A stretch of 64,000 nt of DNA from Anniella stebbinsi. Its lineage: Eukaryota; Chordata; Lepidosauria; Squamata; Anniellidae. The position numbers and the translations under genes were made by a program. Location of the stretch: assembly GCA_029215795.1 (NCBI GenBank), contig JARDYH010000005.1, positions 30,324,001 to 30,388,000 on the forward strand, in the 5' to 3' direction. Below the pieces are notes generated by a model. That model saw only the letters and a list, made by a program, of their open reading frames with translations, was not told the DNA's origin and searched no databases. Numbering within the stretch: the first letter of the stretch is position 1; each line of letters starts with the position of its first letter. Shown piece after piece: positions 11,601 through 22,622 of the stretch.

Positions 11601-11748
11601 CTTTATTTAGTGTAAATTAACATGGCTTAGTGGTCACATTTTCATATATTTCCTGAACAATGGTGCAAAAGTTTCAATGACTTAAATCAACAGGGGTGGT
11701 TTGTTTTTGTGTTTTTTTGCTGATTTAAATCACTCCACCCTGTCCTCG

Positions 11749-12000
11749 GGGCTCTACTTTGTCTCCTGTGCTATTTAATATCTACATGAAACTGCTGAGA
11801 GAGGCATTAAGAGATGAAGTGAAGTGTCATCGATATGACACTCAGCTCTATTTTTCATTTTCATCAAAGTGCTTAATCACTGTCTGTGACCAATAATGAA
11901 TGGATAATGGAGTACAATAAATATATTCAATCCCAATAAAATAGAGACGCTTTGGGTGGGTAGTTTGTCTGGACTGGGAAGTGGAGTTCATGGAAGCATT
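11749..12000 (+). pseudogene. L2-like LINE reverse transcriptase, 3' half of a split copy
   Basis: It continues from 8724. GSTLSPVLFNIYM is followed by a decayed catalytic region (CHRYDTQLYFSFSS, in place of the usual YADDTQLY) and NPNKIETLWVG. The catalytic YADD is already lost (YD), so this copy was old when or after it was split. Confidence 0.6.
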
Positions 12001-12019
12001 CAGTTAAAAAAAAAAAAAA

Positions 12020-12686
12020 GCACATCAAAGGTCATCTAGCCCAATCCCTGCCAATGCAAGAAATTCACTATTATATCATCCCTGATAGGTCGCTATCCAG
12101 TCTCTTCTTAAAAAACTCTAATGAAGGAGATTCTCCACCTTCTGAAGCCGTCTATTCTACTGTCAAACAGCTCACACTGTCAGGAAATTCTTCCTTATGT
12201 TTAGCCAAAATTCCCTTTCTTGTAATTTCAACCCATTAGTACAAATTCTACCCGCTAGAGCAAAAGAGAACAAATTTGCCCCATCATCTACATGAGAACT
12301 CTTCAAATATTTGAAGATGGCTATCTTATCACCTCTTTCTTGCCTCTTCTCCAGGCTAAATATACCCAACTCCTTCAACCTTTCCATATAGGACTTAGTC
12401 TCCAGGCCCTCACCACCTTTGTTGCCATCTTCTAAACATGTTCTACTTTGTCAATATCCTTTTTAAACTGCAGTGCCCAGAAATAGACATAGTAATTCAG
12501 GTGAAATCTGACCAAAGCATAAAAGTAGTACTGTTAGTTCTCATGATCTTGACATCATATTTCTGTTAATGCAACCAGGAACTGCATACTCTTTTAGCTG
12601 TCATTAAACTGCTGGCTCATGTGTAGCTTGTGGTCTGCTTAGATCCTTTTTACATGTACTGCTGTCAAGCCAAATTTCAGCCAACC
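12020..12686 (-). mobile_element. Old CR1 LINE, antisense, segment 1 of 3
   Basis: The minus-strand frame 12172-12387 contains ERLKELGIFSLEKRQERGDK, and further on an NGLKLQ block, the hallmark CR1 ORF2 C-terminus. The fragment starts at the 3' end (12020) and is cut at about 12686 by a younger plus-strand CR1. It resumes at 16668 and again at about 17093. Confidence 0.75.
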
Positions 12687-13200
12687 TCTGTTTCCTCATT
12701 CCTAGCTGAGCAGAGCAGAGGAGTGGAAGTTGTCCAAGCTGGATTAGAAGATACATAGGGGAACCAGCTCCCAGAATGAGCGAACAGGGAGAGCAAACAA
12801 GAGTTTGTCGGGGGGGGGGGGGGAGCGTATTGGAAGAGGAGATCAAGACAGAGAGAGGCCTCAAGTAAATCCAGGAGGATGCCTATTCAAAGTCACCATG
12901 TGCCCCTGAGTGCAGATTCAAGGGATGTGTCCTGAGAGCTGCTGCTGGGCCTGGAGGGGTGTGGCCTGATTGCTCTCAGCAGCTGAATGAACGAGGAGTC
13001 TCATTCTGTTTCTTGACTCCTAGCTGATCAGAGCAGAGAAGCGGAAGCTGCTCCAGCTAGACTAGAAGGTATATAAGGAAGCCAGCTCCCAGAGAGAGAG
13101 CAATCAGAGCAAGCCAGCAGGGAGAGCAAACAGGAGTTTGTCAGGGGGAGTTCGGCAGGGGAGGTCAAGGGAGAGGTCCCTAACAAAAAATAATTTGTTC
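12687..13200 (+). promoter_or_regulatory. CR1 5'UTR with two promoter-like monomers
   Basis: A block starting CCTAGCTGAGCAGAGCAGAG (12701) recurs at 13019-13038 as CCTAGCTGATCAGAGCAGAG, period 318. Each unit continues through a GATACATAGGGGA or GGTATATAAGGAA motif to CCAGCTCCCAGA. The second copy contains TATATAAG, a TATA-like box. Tandem 5' units commonly serve as LINE promoters; that role here is inference. Confidence 0.55.
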
Positions 13201-13304
13201 TTGTAATGCACAACCCATATAGTACAGGACTCTGTTGTTACCCTTTAGGGAGGACAGGGCAAAGCACAGGCTATTACAGTACAGTTAGAAAGGCAGAAAC
13301 AAAA

Positions 13305-14430
13305 GTGACTATGGACATAAAGGATTCTCTAGTGGTGGTGACCTGCAAGGTGTGTGCAGCGTTTGTGTTCCTGCCTGAGATCAACATGGTGTACACTTGC
13401 AACACGTGCAAGCTGCTTGCACTATTGGAAGAAAAAGTGAGGGTACTTGAGCGACAAGTGTCCACCCTCCAAGGTATAAGAAGGTGAAGAGTTCTTAGAC
13501 AGAACAATGGAACTTCAACAGCAGAGAGAAGCACAGGAGGTGGAAGAACGACAGCAAGTTGAAGCAAAAGTGGGGAATGCTGAGGTGAGGAAAGCCAATG
13601 AAGAGGAAACTCCCTGAGAAAGGGTGACAGTTAGGAACAGAAGAACTAGAACACACGCTGCACCAGTGGAACCACTAGAGCTTTGTAACAGCTTTCAGGT
13701 ACTGGAAGATGAGACTGGAAGACAGTCTGCAGAGGAAGAATTACAGGGGACCCCGCACAGCAGTAAGCAAGAGGCAGAAGGCCAGTCAAGCAGGGGCAAC
13801 AATACCAAGGCCTACAACAAGAAGAGAAGAATAGCTGTTGTGGGAGACTCCCTGCTACATGGCATTGAAACTCAAGTATGTTACGATGACCCATAGACTT
13901 GCCAGGTATGCTGTCTCCCTGGAGGACATGACTGAAGGGTTGCCAAAGCTAATCCACGTGGGAACAAATGATACTACCAAGTAGAGCTATGAAGAAATCA
14001 CATCAGACTTTGAAGCTCTTTGAAGGAAACTCAAGAAATTTGGGGCCCAGGTAGTTTTCCCATTCATCCTCTTAGTTCTTGTAAGAGGAATAGAAAGGGA
14101 AAGAAAAATACTCCGGGTGAACGACTGGTTACAAATGTGGTGCTGACATGAGGGATTCGGATTCTGGGACTACGGGCTACGCTACTTGGAAGATGGACTG
14201 CTGGCAAGGGACAAGTTGCAAGGGCTGGGAAGAATGCGTTTGGCCACAGCATGAAGAACTTCATCAGGAGGGCTTTAAAATGAATCCTATGGAGGAGGGA
14301 GATGTAAACTTGGAGGCAACAATGGATGAAGGCTTATGCACTACAATAGAGAGAACAGCTCTAATAGTGCCCCCAAATACTTTTCACAATAATGCAGGAA
14401 AGAAGCCAGACTATAAAGCGCATGGATTTT
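13305..14430 (+). pseudogene. CR1 ORF1 (zinc-knuckle and SGNH esterase domains), broken
   Basis: 13206-13487 encodes two CxxC pairs (CKVC and CNTC) followed by a leucine-rich coiled-coil segment ending TLQG. 13624-13896 carries RRIAVVGDSLLHGIE, whose GDS is the nucleophile block of the CR1 esterase. LIHVGTNDTT follows in another frame at about 13946-13978. The parts lie in at least three frames with stops between them. Confidence 0.65.
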
Positions 14431-16591
14431 GATGTCTATATAATAATGCTCAGAGTATGTGAACCAAACAGAACAAACTTGAACTCTTAATACATGAAGG
14501 CAAATACGACTTGATAGGTATAACTGAAACTTGGTGGAATACAGCAACTGAAGGGTATAATTTGTTCAAAAAGAACAGAAGAAATAGAAAGCGAGGTAGG
14601 GTTGCACTATATGTTAGAATACTTATCCCTGCACAGAAATACAGGAGGATGAGCCTGGTAGCCTCAGCGAGAGCATCTGGATTAAAATAAATGGGGCAAG
14701 GAATAAAAGGAGCATGATAATCAGAATCTACTACCGACCAACCAATCAAGGAGAAGAGGAGGATGAAACTTTTGAAAGGCAAATTGCCAGTGTTTCAAGG
14801 AAGTGCAATGTAGTAGTAATGGGAAACTTCAATTACCCCGATATCTGTTGGGAGACAAATTCTGTCAAAAGTGTCCCTTTCAAGAAATTCCTGACATGTG
14901 TGGCTGATAACTTTCTCCTATAGGTATGTGCATAGTAAAAGACAAAGGAAAGAAATGGTGGTTCCACTCCTTAATGAGGATGGCAAATTGATAAGAGATG
15001 ACAAAGAAAAGGTTGAAGTGCTCAATTCCTACTTTGGCTCAGTCTTCTCCTAAAAGCGGGTCTATGACCCCCCCGCTCCTGTCAAAAGTGAAGTACAAGA
15101 TGAAGGGGAAGGATTCCAGTTTGAGATTGATAAACAAATGGTCAAGGAACACCTAATTTCCTTGAACTAGTTCAAATCTCCAGGGCCCAATGAACTGCAT
15201 CCTAGAGTAATAAAGGAGTTCGCAGAAGAACTCTCAGAACCCTATTGCAAAATCATGGAAGAGGAGTGAAGTGCCGGACGGCTGGAGGAGGGCTAATGTT
15301 GTCCCAATCTTGAAAAAGGAGGAACCTGGGAACTACAGACCAGTTAATCTGACATCCATCCCTGGGGAAATTTTGGAGCAGATTATAAAGAAGTCAATCT
15401 GTAAGCACCTTGAAAACAATGCAGTGACCAGAAGCCAGCATGGATTTGTCAAGAACAAATCCTGCCAGGCTAGTCTGATCTCATTCTTTGATCTGGTAAC
15501 CTCACTTGTGGACTGTGGACATAACTTGACTTCAGCAAAGCCTTTGACAAAGTACCACATGACAATCTGATCATCAAGCTAGCTAAAAGTGGGCTAGATG
15601 GAACAACTATTAGGTGGAACAACTATTAGGTGGATCTACAGTTGGCTACAGAATAGGACTCAAAAAGTGCTTATCAATGGTACCTTCTCAAACTGGGGGG
15701 AGGAAACAAGCGGGGTACCTCAGGGCTTAATCCTGGGCCCAGTGCTCTTCAACATTTTTATTAATGACTCGGATGAGGAGGTGCTTATCAAATTTGCAGA
15801 TGACACCAAATTGGGTGGGATAGCTAATACCCTGGAAGACAGAAACAAACTTCAAAGTGATCCTGATAGGCTGGAGTGCTGGCAAAAAACAACAGAATGG
15901 AATTTAATAGGGATAAATGCCAAGTTCTACACCTAGGGAAAAAAAACCAAATACACCGTTACAAGTTGGGGGATACTTGGCTCAGCAATACTACAAGCAA
16001 GAAGGATCTTGGAATTGTAGATCACAAACTGAATATGAGCCAACAGTGGAATGTGACTACAAAAGGAGCAAATGCTATTTCGGGCTGCATTAATAGTATA
16101 GCTTCCAAATCACGTGAGATCATGGTTCCCCTCTATTCAGCACTGGTTAGGCCTCATTTTGAGTATTGTGTCCAGTTCTGGGCACCAGAGGCTTAAAGAA
16201 GGATGCAGACAAGCTGGAGCGTGTTCAGAGGAGGGCAATGAGGATGATCAGGGGTTTGGAAACAAAGCCCTATGAGGAGAGACTGAAGGAACTGGGCATG
16301 TTTAGCCTTGAGAAGAGAAGATTGATGGGAGACATGATAGCACTCTTGAAATACTTGAAAGGTTGTCACACAGAGGAGGGCCAGGATCTCTTCTCGATCA
16401 TCCTAGAGTGCAGGACACGGAATAATGGGCTCAAGTTACAGGAAGTCAGATTCCAGACGGACACCAGGAAAAACCTTTTGAATGCTACAGCAGTACGACG
16501 ATGGAACCAATTACCTAGGGAGGTAGTGGGCTCTCCTACACTAGAGGCATTCAAGAGGCAGCTGGACAGCCATCTGTCAGGGATGCTTTAA
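14430..16591 (+). pseudogene. CR1 ORF2 (endonuclease and reverse transcriptase), broken
   Basis: The endonuclease is recognised by LIGITETWW (about 14510-14540). The reverse transcriptase shows WRRANVVPILKK and NYRPVNLTS (15271-15351), SQHGFVKNKS, GVPQGLILGPVLFNIFIND (15712-15770) and the catalytic FADDTKL (15795-15815). The C-terminus has ELGMFSLEKRRLMGDMIALL and WNQLPREVV. Frames 15271-15570, 15598-15936, 15876-16196 and 16166-16591 are offset by frameshifts. The catalytic Asp pair is intact but the protein is not. Confidence 0.75.
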
Positions 16592-16667
16592 GGTGGATTC
16601 CTGCATTGAGCAGGGGGTTGGACTCAATGGCCTTATAGGTGCCTTCCAACTCTACTATTCTATGATT

Positions 16668-16913
16668 CCTGTAACTGATGTTTCCTACCCAGGTGCAGAA
16701 CCTCACATTTATCTCTTCTGAAAATTCATTATGTTAGTTTTGGCCCAGTTCTCCATCCTATCAAGTAACTCTGAATCCTGTTCCTGTCTTCTCAGGTGTT
16801 ACCTCCCTGAACCAGTTTGATGTCATTTCCAAATATAGTGAGCATCTCTTGTACTTCATTGTCCAAGTTGTTTATAAATATGTTGAAAAACACTGAACCC
16901 AGTACAGAACCCT
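16668..16913 (-). mobile_element. Old CR1 LINE, antisense, segment 2 of 3
   Basis: It continues the antisense CR1 interrupted at 12686. Landmarks are AGGTGCAGAACCTCACATTT, CAGTTCTCCATCCTATCAAG and AACACTGAACCCAGTACAGA, which sit in this order in the inner part of the CR1 antisense consensus. It ends where a SINE begins. Confidence 0.65.
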
Positions 16914-17092
16914 ACATAGGAAGCTGCTTATGCCAAGTCAGGCCAATGGTCCATTTAACCCAGTATTGTTGATACTGACTAGCAGCAACTCTCCAGGGTT
17001 TCAAGGATTTTTTTCTTGCTGTACCCTGAAATGCCAGGGATTGAACCTTCTGCATGCAAAGCAGGTGCTCCACCACTGAGACTTGGCCTCTC
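16914..17092 (-). mobile_element. tRNA-derived squamate SINE inserted in the old CR1
   Basis: Read on the minus strand it has a tRNA-like head (CTCAGTGGTGGAGCACCTGC, then CTTTGCATGCAGAAGGTTCA including a B-box-like GGTTCA), a middle CCCTGGAGAGTTGCTGC, and a tail ending AAGCAGCTTCCTATG. The copy at 52495-52690 is the same family. It splits the old antisense CR1. Confidence 0.7.
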
Positions 17093-17300
17093 CCCCACTT
17101 GGCATTTCTCTCCAGTCAATGAGGACCTACTGATGAGCACTCTTTGGGTATGGTCCAATGGCCAGCTATATATCCACATAACAGTATCATCACCTAGCCT
17201 ACACATTACCAGCTTGCCAAAAATAATATCATGGGAATCTTGTTGAAAGTGTTGAAAACAATATACACTATGTCCACAACATTCTATCTGCCAGGATAGT
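17093..17300 (-). mobile_element. Old CR1 LINE, antisense, segment 3 of 3
   Basis: Landmarks on the plus strand are CTTGGCATTTCTCTCCAGTC, AATGAGGACCTACTGATGAG, TATCATGGGAATCTTGTTGA and ATATACACTATGTCCACAAC. They are the deeper part of the same CR1 antisense consensus. Similarity fades near 17300. Confidence 0.6.
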
Positions 17301-17518
17301 AACTCTAGCCTGATCGGAAGAGGATTGGACTAGCCCTAAAAGATCAGGTTCAGTCTAGGAGTAGTATTTTATCTATGACCCTCTATGAGATAAAACAAAG
17401 TCTTATGGCACCTTAAAGAACAACAAATTATTCTGGCACAAAGCGCCTTTCAGCAGCTGAGCTATGACCCCTCCTGGACAGACAACTTAGTCACAACAAT
17501 TCATGCAGTGGTAACACC

Positions 17519-18150
17519 TTGGTTAAGTTACTGAAATGGGCATGGATTTGTTTGGCCATTACAGTTAGTAAACATGCTATTGTGTTCTGCATTAACTGGA
17601 CATTTTTAATGTATCTTGGTAGTTTTAAATCTGTGACACGGGTGCTGGCCTCTAAAGTCCTACATGGCTTGGGATCGGGGTACCTCAAGGGCTGCCTTTT
17701 GTTAAATGAACTTGCCCTGGTGGTGAAATGGCCCGGTGAGGAGTGTGGTGGCAAGACCTTTTTATTTGTGGCATCCTGTCCTTGGAATCCCCACAAGGAG
17801 GTTAGCATGGAACAGTTTTTATTTTGCTTTCAGCAATAGGTGAAAACATTTGTATCTGGCCTGGATTTTAGGTGTTCTTTCTGTTTATGGGTGCTTTATG
17901 CTGGAATGTTTTGCCTACTCTACTAACTACTATGATTTTTTTGTGTATTTTGATGTTCATTGTTTTTGAGTTGGATCCAGGTTTAGTCATGCTTCAATTC
18001 TTTGAAATCAAGGGAAATTAAATAAGTCATGACTAATTTAAGTCCCACTGATTTCAATGGACCTAAGTATGACTAAATCTGGATCCAGCCCCTTACCTTT
18101 GTAAGCCACTCTGAAAACTTTGCTTGAAGAGCAGCTAATAAATAACCTAA
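17519..18150 (+). pseudogene. Decayed L2-like LINE 3' end, split by a small inverted-repeat element
   Basis: 17641-17700 reads a version of KALHGLGPGYL (KVLHGLGSGYL), and the end has GTAAGCCACTCTGAAAACTT with an AATAAATAA tail. The LINE tail is interrupted by the 17968-18093 element. Short repeat-like sequence also precedes it at 17390-17480. Confidence 0.45.
17968..18093. mobile_element. Small inverted-repeat element
   Basis: GTTGGATCCAGGTTTAGTCA at the left pairs with TGACTAAATCTGGATCCAGC at the right, about 20-25 bp arms with few mismatches. The middle holds a second pair (AGTCATGACTAATTTAAGTC). No coding capacity. Confidence 0.55.
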
Positions 18151-19326
18151 CTTAAATAAATAAAAAACTATGACAACATAACAATTCTCTACACCAATAG
18201 TGTACCCCAGTGTAGATGTTTGTGGAAATGTCTATCTGTGTTGTCCTCTCTGCAAATATGGGGGTTTCCTGCTGTCCTAGGGCAGTTGAGGTTAATATAC
18301 AGATGTAGTGTTCTTTGCTCCCTGTTGTGAAATGCACTGTAGAAATACCTCCCCTTCTGGACTGCAATCCTCAACAAACAACACTTGTCTCTGTCAGCTT
18401 TTCTTCATAAAATGATCCTGTACTAATCCAATAGCAAATTATCATGTGGAAGAAGCAATCTGCCTCCATGGGGAAGCTGAGGCTGTTCTGGATTAAAAAT
18501 GACAAGATATAAATCTAAAAAACCACAAAAATAAAAGAAAGCCTTCCCCAATCAGAAAAAAGAAGCCAAGGGAGTGTGGTTCTGTCAGGCCCATCACAGC
18601 TCCGAACAGTCTAGCAGAGATCACGGACACATGAAAAACAAGAACTACAACCTCAGTAGCATTCCACTGCACCCACAATTTTCTTTGTGCATATGAGGTG
18701 TTTCTGATTATTTTAGCAAAAGTTTTAGGTCGTCCTTTCTAGATTAAAGTGCTGGGTAGTCCTGTCAAGATACCCATTCCAAAAGAGAGGTAAAAGCCTA
18801 TTGCCTTTCACTCAGTTTTGCTAACCATCAGATTGGCAAAACTAACAGAAAAAAAATACATAGAAACAATACATTCCAATCTCCCCCCAGGGGAGAAAAT
18901 GAAATTGTCTGTCTGAAATCTGTGGAATGGATTCTCACTCTGTGCCTTAATACGGTAAGTGAAATTATGTGGTGCAATGATAAACTAGAAGTGTGGATGG
19001 ACTTCCTCTAAAGTCAGGCATCAACTGAAAACAGATAATAGACAGGAAGGGAAGGAAAAATGGCAACGGCTGCAGAAAACTATGGCTGAAGTTGTGAGTC
19101 AACAGTCCCAGACCCCCAGTGTTAAATTATGGCATATAATTCATGTAAAATTCAGTCCAAAAAAAAGAAAGAAAAGGAAACAGGCATAGTAAAATTTTAA
19201 GTAGATAAATTTAATGTTACGTATGAACATGAGTGAGGCCAAAAGCTTTCTACAAAAGAAGTTGCCTTGTATTTCCCAGTGTATATGGGGAATTTTACAT
19301 CCAAGGTGCCACACAGTCCTTCCTAA

Positions 19327-19329
19327 ATA

Positions 19330-19364
<35 letters not shown>
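19327..19364. repeat. (TA)n microsatellite with a TG core
   Basis: The run is ATATATATGTGTGT followed by an uninterrupted TA tract. Confidence 0.9.
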
Positions 19365-19895
19365 TCCAGTTAGATGACTGAATGCAAAAAAGGGGAAATT
19401 ATTGTTCTCAGTAGAGATGTTGGATATTAGTAGATTTAAGTACCTTGGTTTCACATTGTAATCAGCATTCCTGGTCTCAATAGCTTGATTTTGTGAACTT
19501 CTACCTAATCTTCATATACAGAGTAGGAGTCCTTAAGGTATGTGCTCCTGAAAATTGGGGTATACATCTGATGAAGGTAGTTTTTTTCTTTTTTTTACAA
19601 TGTACCAATACTGCAGCATCAGACGAAGTAAAGTCCCTATATCCTTTTTTAGTTTGCAAATGGCCTCATCATTTTTTTTTTATCAAGATGAAAAACACGG
19701 TCCACTTATTCTTCAGAAGAAAAAGTAAATTGGCTTTAAAAGTTGCAGGACAGTTATATACACGTTAATATTGCATCTCATAAGATGAATATAAAGAAAT
19801 GGCGTGGTAAGCCATTTCACACTGCAGGTAAGCTTCACATGAACAGCCACCCTGGATTCCTTGCAAGAGGAAAAAAAGCAAGATATAAATATAAC

Positions 19896-19930
19896 ATTAT
19901 TATTATTATTATTATTATTAATAATAATAA
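19896..19930. repeat. (ATT)n microsatellite
   Basis: Seven to eight ATT units turn into AATAAT, an AT-rich trinucleotide array. Confidence 0.9.
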
Positions 19931-20652
19931 AATTATTTCTCCATGCAAGAAATTCTCTACAAACAGAAAACTAGATACCAGGTAGAAGTGTTCTAGACTA
20001 CGGTTCTGCTCAACATCCTGGTTTTCTATGTACCTGGAGTCTGTGGTAGAACCAGAAACATCAGCTGTTGTGAAAACAAGGTTTTTACTATACTGTCTGT
20101 CTGCTGTATTTTGTGTGGGAAAATATGCATCCAACCCCCAGTCTGGGAATAGTCATCCCCAGGACACAGAAACCGGCCATCCCTGCTTCAACATGTGATT
20201 AACATAATTAAACTACAGAACTGCCATACAAGATAATTATCTATCAATAAATGTTCTCTGATTCTTCTGAAGGTTGGACTTTCTCCAGCAACATACGCAA
20301 TAAAGTTTTGAATAATCATGCAAACATTTGTTCCAGGCACACAATTCAGGAAGACAATATTTTCCAACACAAGTATTAATACTACATGGAAGAGCCCCCT
20401 CCCCCCCGGCCGAGATATGACAATGTGCCCCAGCTCTCCCAAACAAAACACCTGAGCAGAGGAAAGGAAACCAGATAAACCATTCTGCAGAAAACATGGC
20501 TGAAGTTCTGAGCTCTGCATTATCACTTTTATCTGGTTTACTTTTCACTGTTTGCTAGTTAAGCATGAACAAACAACCGACAAAGTGATCTCTGGCTCGT
20601 GAAAGCCTATGACACAATAAGTGTGTGTCTTTCAGTTGCTAAATGACTTTCT

Positions 20653-20963
20653 AGCCCTATTCAGGTATTTGCCTAAACAGGGTACAAGCAACAGACATAA
20701 GAGGGATGGGGCTACACACCCCAGCCCCAAAGTCTCAGTCTCCCTGTGTTGAGCGGGTGATCTGGAGTGGGCTTCTATTCAGGTTCAATTGAATGCAAAT
20801 AAAAGTCTCACACAAAAGGTTCTAATCACATTCAAGTAAACACAAGTAGAAGCATGCTGAGACCTCCCCGCTGAACACAAGGGCCAAAGTAGTGGGGCCA
20901 GCTCATGAGGATGTTGGGGCACGGCTAGCGTGCACAGTTTTGTGTTATGCCTGAATAGGACTT
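20653..20963. mobile_element. Inverted-repeat DNA element (MITE-like)
   Basis: The left end CCCTATTCAGGTATTTGCC and the right end ATGCCTGAATAGGACT are inverted copies (core CCTATTCAGGYAT). Length about 0.31 kb, no open frame. Sub-arms inside (CTGTGTTGAGCGGG and CCCGCTGAACACAAG) are also complementary. Confidence 0.5.
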
Positions 20964-21149
20964 CTGTTTTTGCTGCAACAGACCTGCACAGCCATTCCTT
21001 GAGAATTAGCTAAGAAAATGTTTAACCTAACCCAGTACTGATATTCTCAGGAAAAGATGGGTGTATAACTGGGAAAAAAGGAAAGTTTGGTCTTAAACTT
21101 TGTACTGCACCTAAGAATGTGAGAGACACTTAATAAGCTTCACATAATA

Positions 21150-21345
21150 CTACATATTATTACATTTATATCCCACCTTTCTTTCAAGGAGCTCAAGATA
21201 CTATACATGGTTCTTCCCCTCCCATTCTATCCTCACCACAACCCTGTGAGGTAGGTTAGACTGGGAGATAGTGACTGGCCCAAGGTCACCCAGTGAGGTT
21301 CACGGCTGGATGGAATTTCAGCCCAGGTCTCCAGTCTTAGGGCTG
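21150..21345 (-). mobile_element. tRNA-derived CORE/MIR-like SINE fragment
   Basis: Read on the plus strand it has TTTATATCCCACCTTTCTTT, CACAACCCTGTGAGGTAGGT and GGCCCAAGGTCACCCAGTGA. The tRNA-like head, seen in the fuller copy at 38765-38985, would lie at the right end. Other copies are at 24365-24475 and 38765-38985, all in the same orientation. Confidence 0.6.
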
Positions 21346-21349
21346 TATC

Positions 21350-22150
21350 CAATTGTGTCATCATGCTAGTGCAAATGACATTACAATAGGAGAAATTACA
21401 TCCAAAACTATGTGCAAAAGAATACATCAAATGTTCTGTTTGCTCAAGCGTAGATGTGCATTCCTCCTGCACAACAGTTTGCGCAAATGTAACACACAAG
21501 CGCTTGCACAATGGAAAGATTCAATAGAGTTCTGTTAGTGCTATTAAAGTTTGCAGAACAGCACCACTGGACACTGCCCCTAGTCCAACATTCTAAAGTA
21601 GCCTTTCTCTAGAAATGATGGCTACAATTCTCAGCTCCCCCCAGCCAGCATGCTGAGAATGGTAATCCGACTCATCTGGAAAGTATCCAGTGGCTGTCCT
21701 AAATCATCAATATAAGGCGTAACTTTACATCCTGAACAAAACACATTCCATTAAGAATGCCAGATTAGGACTGGGAAGGCCTGTTTTCAAATCTCCACTC
21801 AGCCCATGAAGCTGATCATGGGCCACTTGTTGATTAAGTTGAGAGAGCGCCTACCTCACAAGATTGGTGCTGATACAAACGTGCGAGGGGGGGGGGGGGG
21901 AATCAGAACCGCGTATTACAACCCTAGGTTGCTTGGGAGAAGCGTGGGATGCAGAGCAGCCAAATCAACAGTGCCAGAAGGTGGTGCATGAGCACTGGGG
22001 CCGTGGGGAGATCCACTCCTTACGATACTCTGAGGTGGCGGTCGGATCTCACGTAGGCTTCTGGGTGAGGAGGAAGCAAGTCACACCCATCCAACCGGCT
22101 TCTACCACTATGAGAAGTAAGGGCTCACACACACACTCGCACCCACGCTG
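21350..22150. other. No gene recognised; imperfect palindrome and G-run
   Basis: Between 21350 and 21545 several AGTGCAAATGACAT and TTGCGCAAATGTAACA-like motifs form a loose inverted repeat. A run of 12 G lies at 21889-21900. GC content rises rightward into the CERS5 CpG island. Confidence 0.4.
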
Positions 22151-22351
22151 ACACACTCACTCTCTTGCACACACCACCCACCCGTCCGGGAGTCAGGCGG
22201 ACGGAAGTCTGCGTTTTCCCCCAGCTCGTCATCTTTCGGGGCGGGGTCCACCGGCAGCCGCAGCAGTAGCCGCCCCCTCCCCGTCATATAACCCCAGCGC
22301 GCGGCCCACCGACCACCTTCCGTCTCCCCCACCCCACCCGCCGCTCTCTAC

Positions 22352-22548
22352 CTCTCGAAGAGGTGCCGCAAAACGAAGATACCGGCCGCCAGAGGGAAAG
22401 CGGCCAAAATGTGGCCGGTGCGGTATCCGGTCTCTCCGTCGGGATCCTCCCGCTCCAAATCGTCCCAGGTCACGTTGGCCGGAAACCAGAAGCGTTCGTT
22501 CCACAGCCCGCTCCATAGCCAGGCTGCCGCCGCTGCCACTACCGCCAT
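22352..22548 (-). CDS. CERS5: CERS5 first coding exon (ceramide synthase 5, N-terminus)
   Basis: Ceramide synthases acylate sphingoid bases in the ER membrane; CERS5 favours C16 acyl-CoA. The exon encodes 65 codons plus two bases. Trp-rich WLWSGLWNERFWFPANVTW spans residues 10-28, and NVT at 25-27 is a glycosylation sequon at the site used in CERS5/6. The first membrane segment lies around 46-60 (HILAAFPLAAGIFVL), ending HLFER at the splice junction. The donor is GAGAG|GTAGAG at 22352/22351. ATG at 22548 has A at -3 and G at +4. The long spacer between NVTW and HIL and the FPLAAGIF motif favour CERS5 over CERS6, as does LIMA1 next door. The catalytic TLC exons were not found in the window. 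Confidence 0.85.
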
Positions 22549-22589
22549 CTTCTCCCCGTCGCCGCCCTGCCGGGCTGCTACTACCTCCG

Positions 22590-22590
<1 letters not shown>

Positions 22591-22620
<30 letters not shown>
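22591..22620 (-). repeat. (CGG)10 tract in CERS5 5'UTR
   Basis: Ten uninterrupted CCG units on the plus strand read CGG in the CERS5 direction, 43 bases upstream of the ATG. No in-frame stop separates the tract from the ATG, so the same frame would read poly-Arg. Such 5'UTR CGG tracts are typical of CpG-island genes and can be length-polymorphic. Confidence 0.85.

Positions 22621-22622
<2 letters not shown>

Larger units (their letters stand above)
8725..11748. mobile_element. About 3-kb composite insertion splitting an L2-like LINE
   Basis: The boundaries are set by the interrupted reverse transcriptase: GVPQ on the left, GSTLSP on the right. The left end has a run of ATTTTTTAAAATTAAATCAG and the right end CTGATTTAAATCAC, suggesting short AT-rich inverted ends. 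Inside lie an inverted-repeat element (9043-9225), the repeat shared with 4100-4800, and an L1 ORF2 fragment. It could be one composite transposon or several successive insertions. No target duplication was identified. Confidence 0.4.
12687..16667 (+). mobile_element. Nearly full-length CR1 LINE inserted into an older antisense CR1
   Basis: About 3.98 kb. In order: two 5' monomers (12687-13200), a zinc-knuckle and esterase-type ORF1 region (about 13305-14430), ORF2 with endonuclease and reverse transcriptase (about 14430-16591), and a 3' end with the CR1-typical 8-bp unit ATTCTATG (16658-16665). Both ORFs are broken by stops and frameshifts, so it is inactive. The flanks belong to one antisense CR1, which fixes the limits to within a few bases. 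Confidence 0.8.
18151..20652. other. No gene recognised; probable CERS5 intron 1, with microsatellites
   Basis: If CERS5 intron 1 extends leftward, this is intronic. It contains a TA/TG microsatellite (19327-19364) and an ATT/AAT microsatellite (19896-19930). Short frames such as 20188-20548 on the minus strand do not resemble ceramide synthase exons and lack convincing splice flanks. Confidence 0.45.

Noticed and set aside
20188..20548. CERS5 downstream exon candidate on the minus strand
   Set aside because: It contains none of the ceramide synthase motifs expected after the HLFER junction and lacks matching splice phase.
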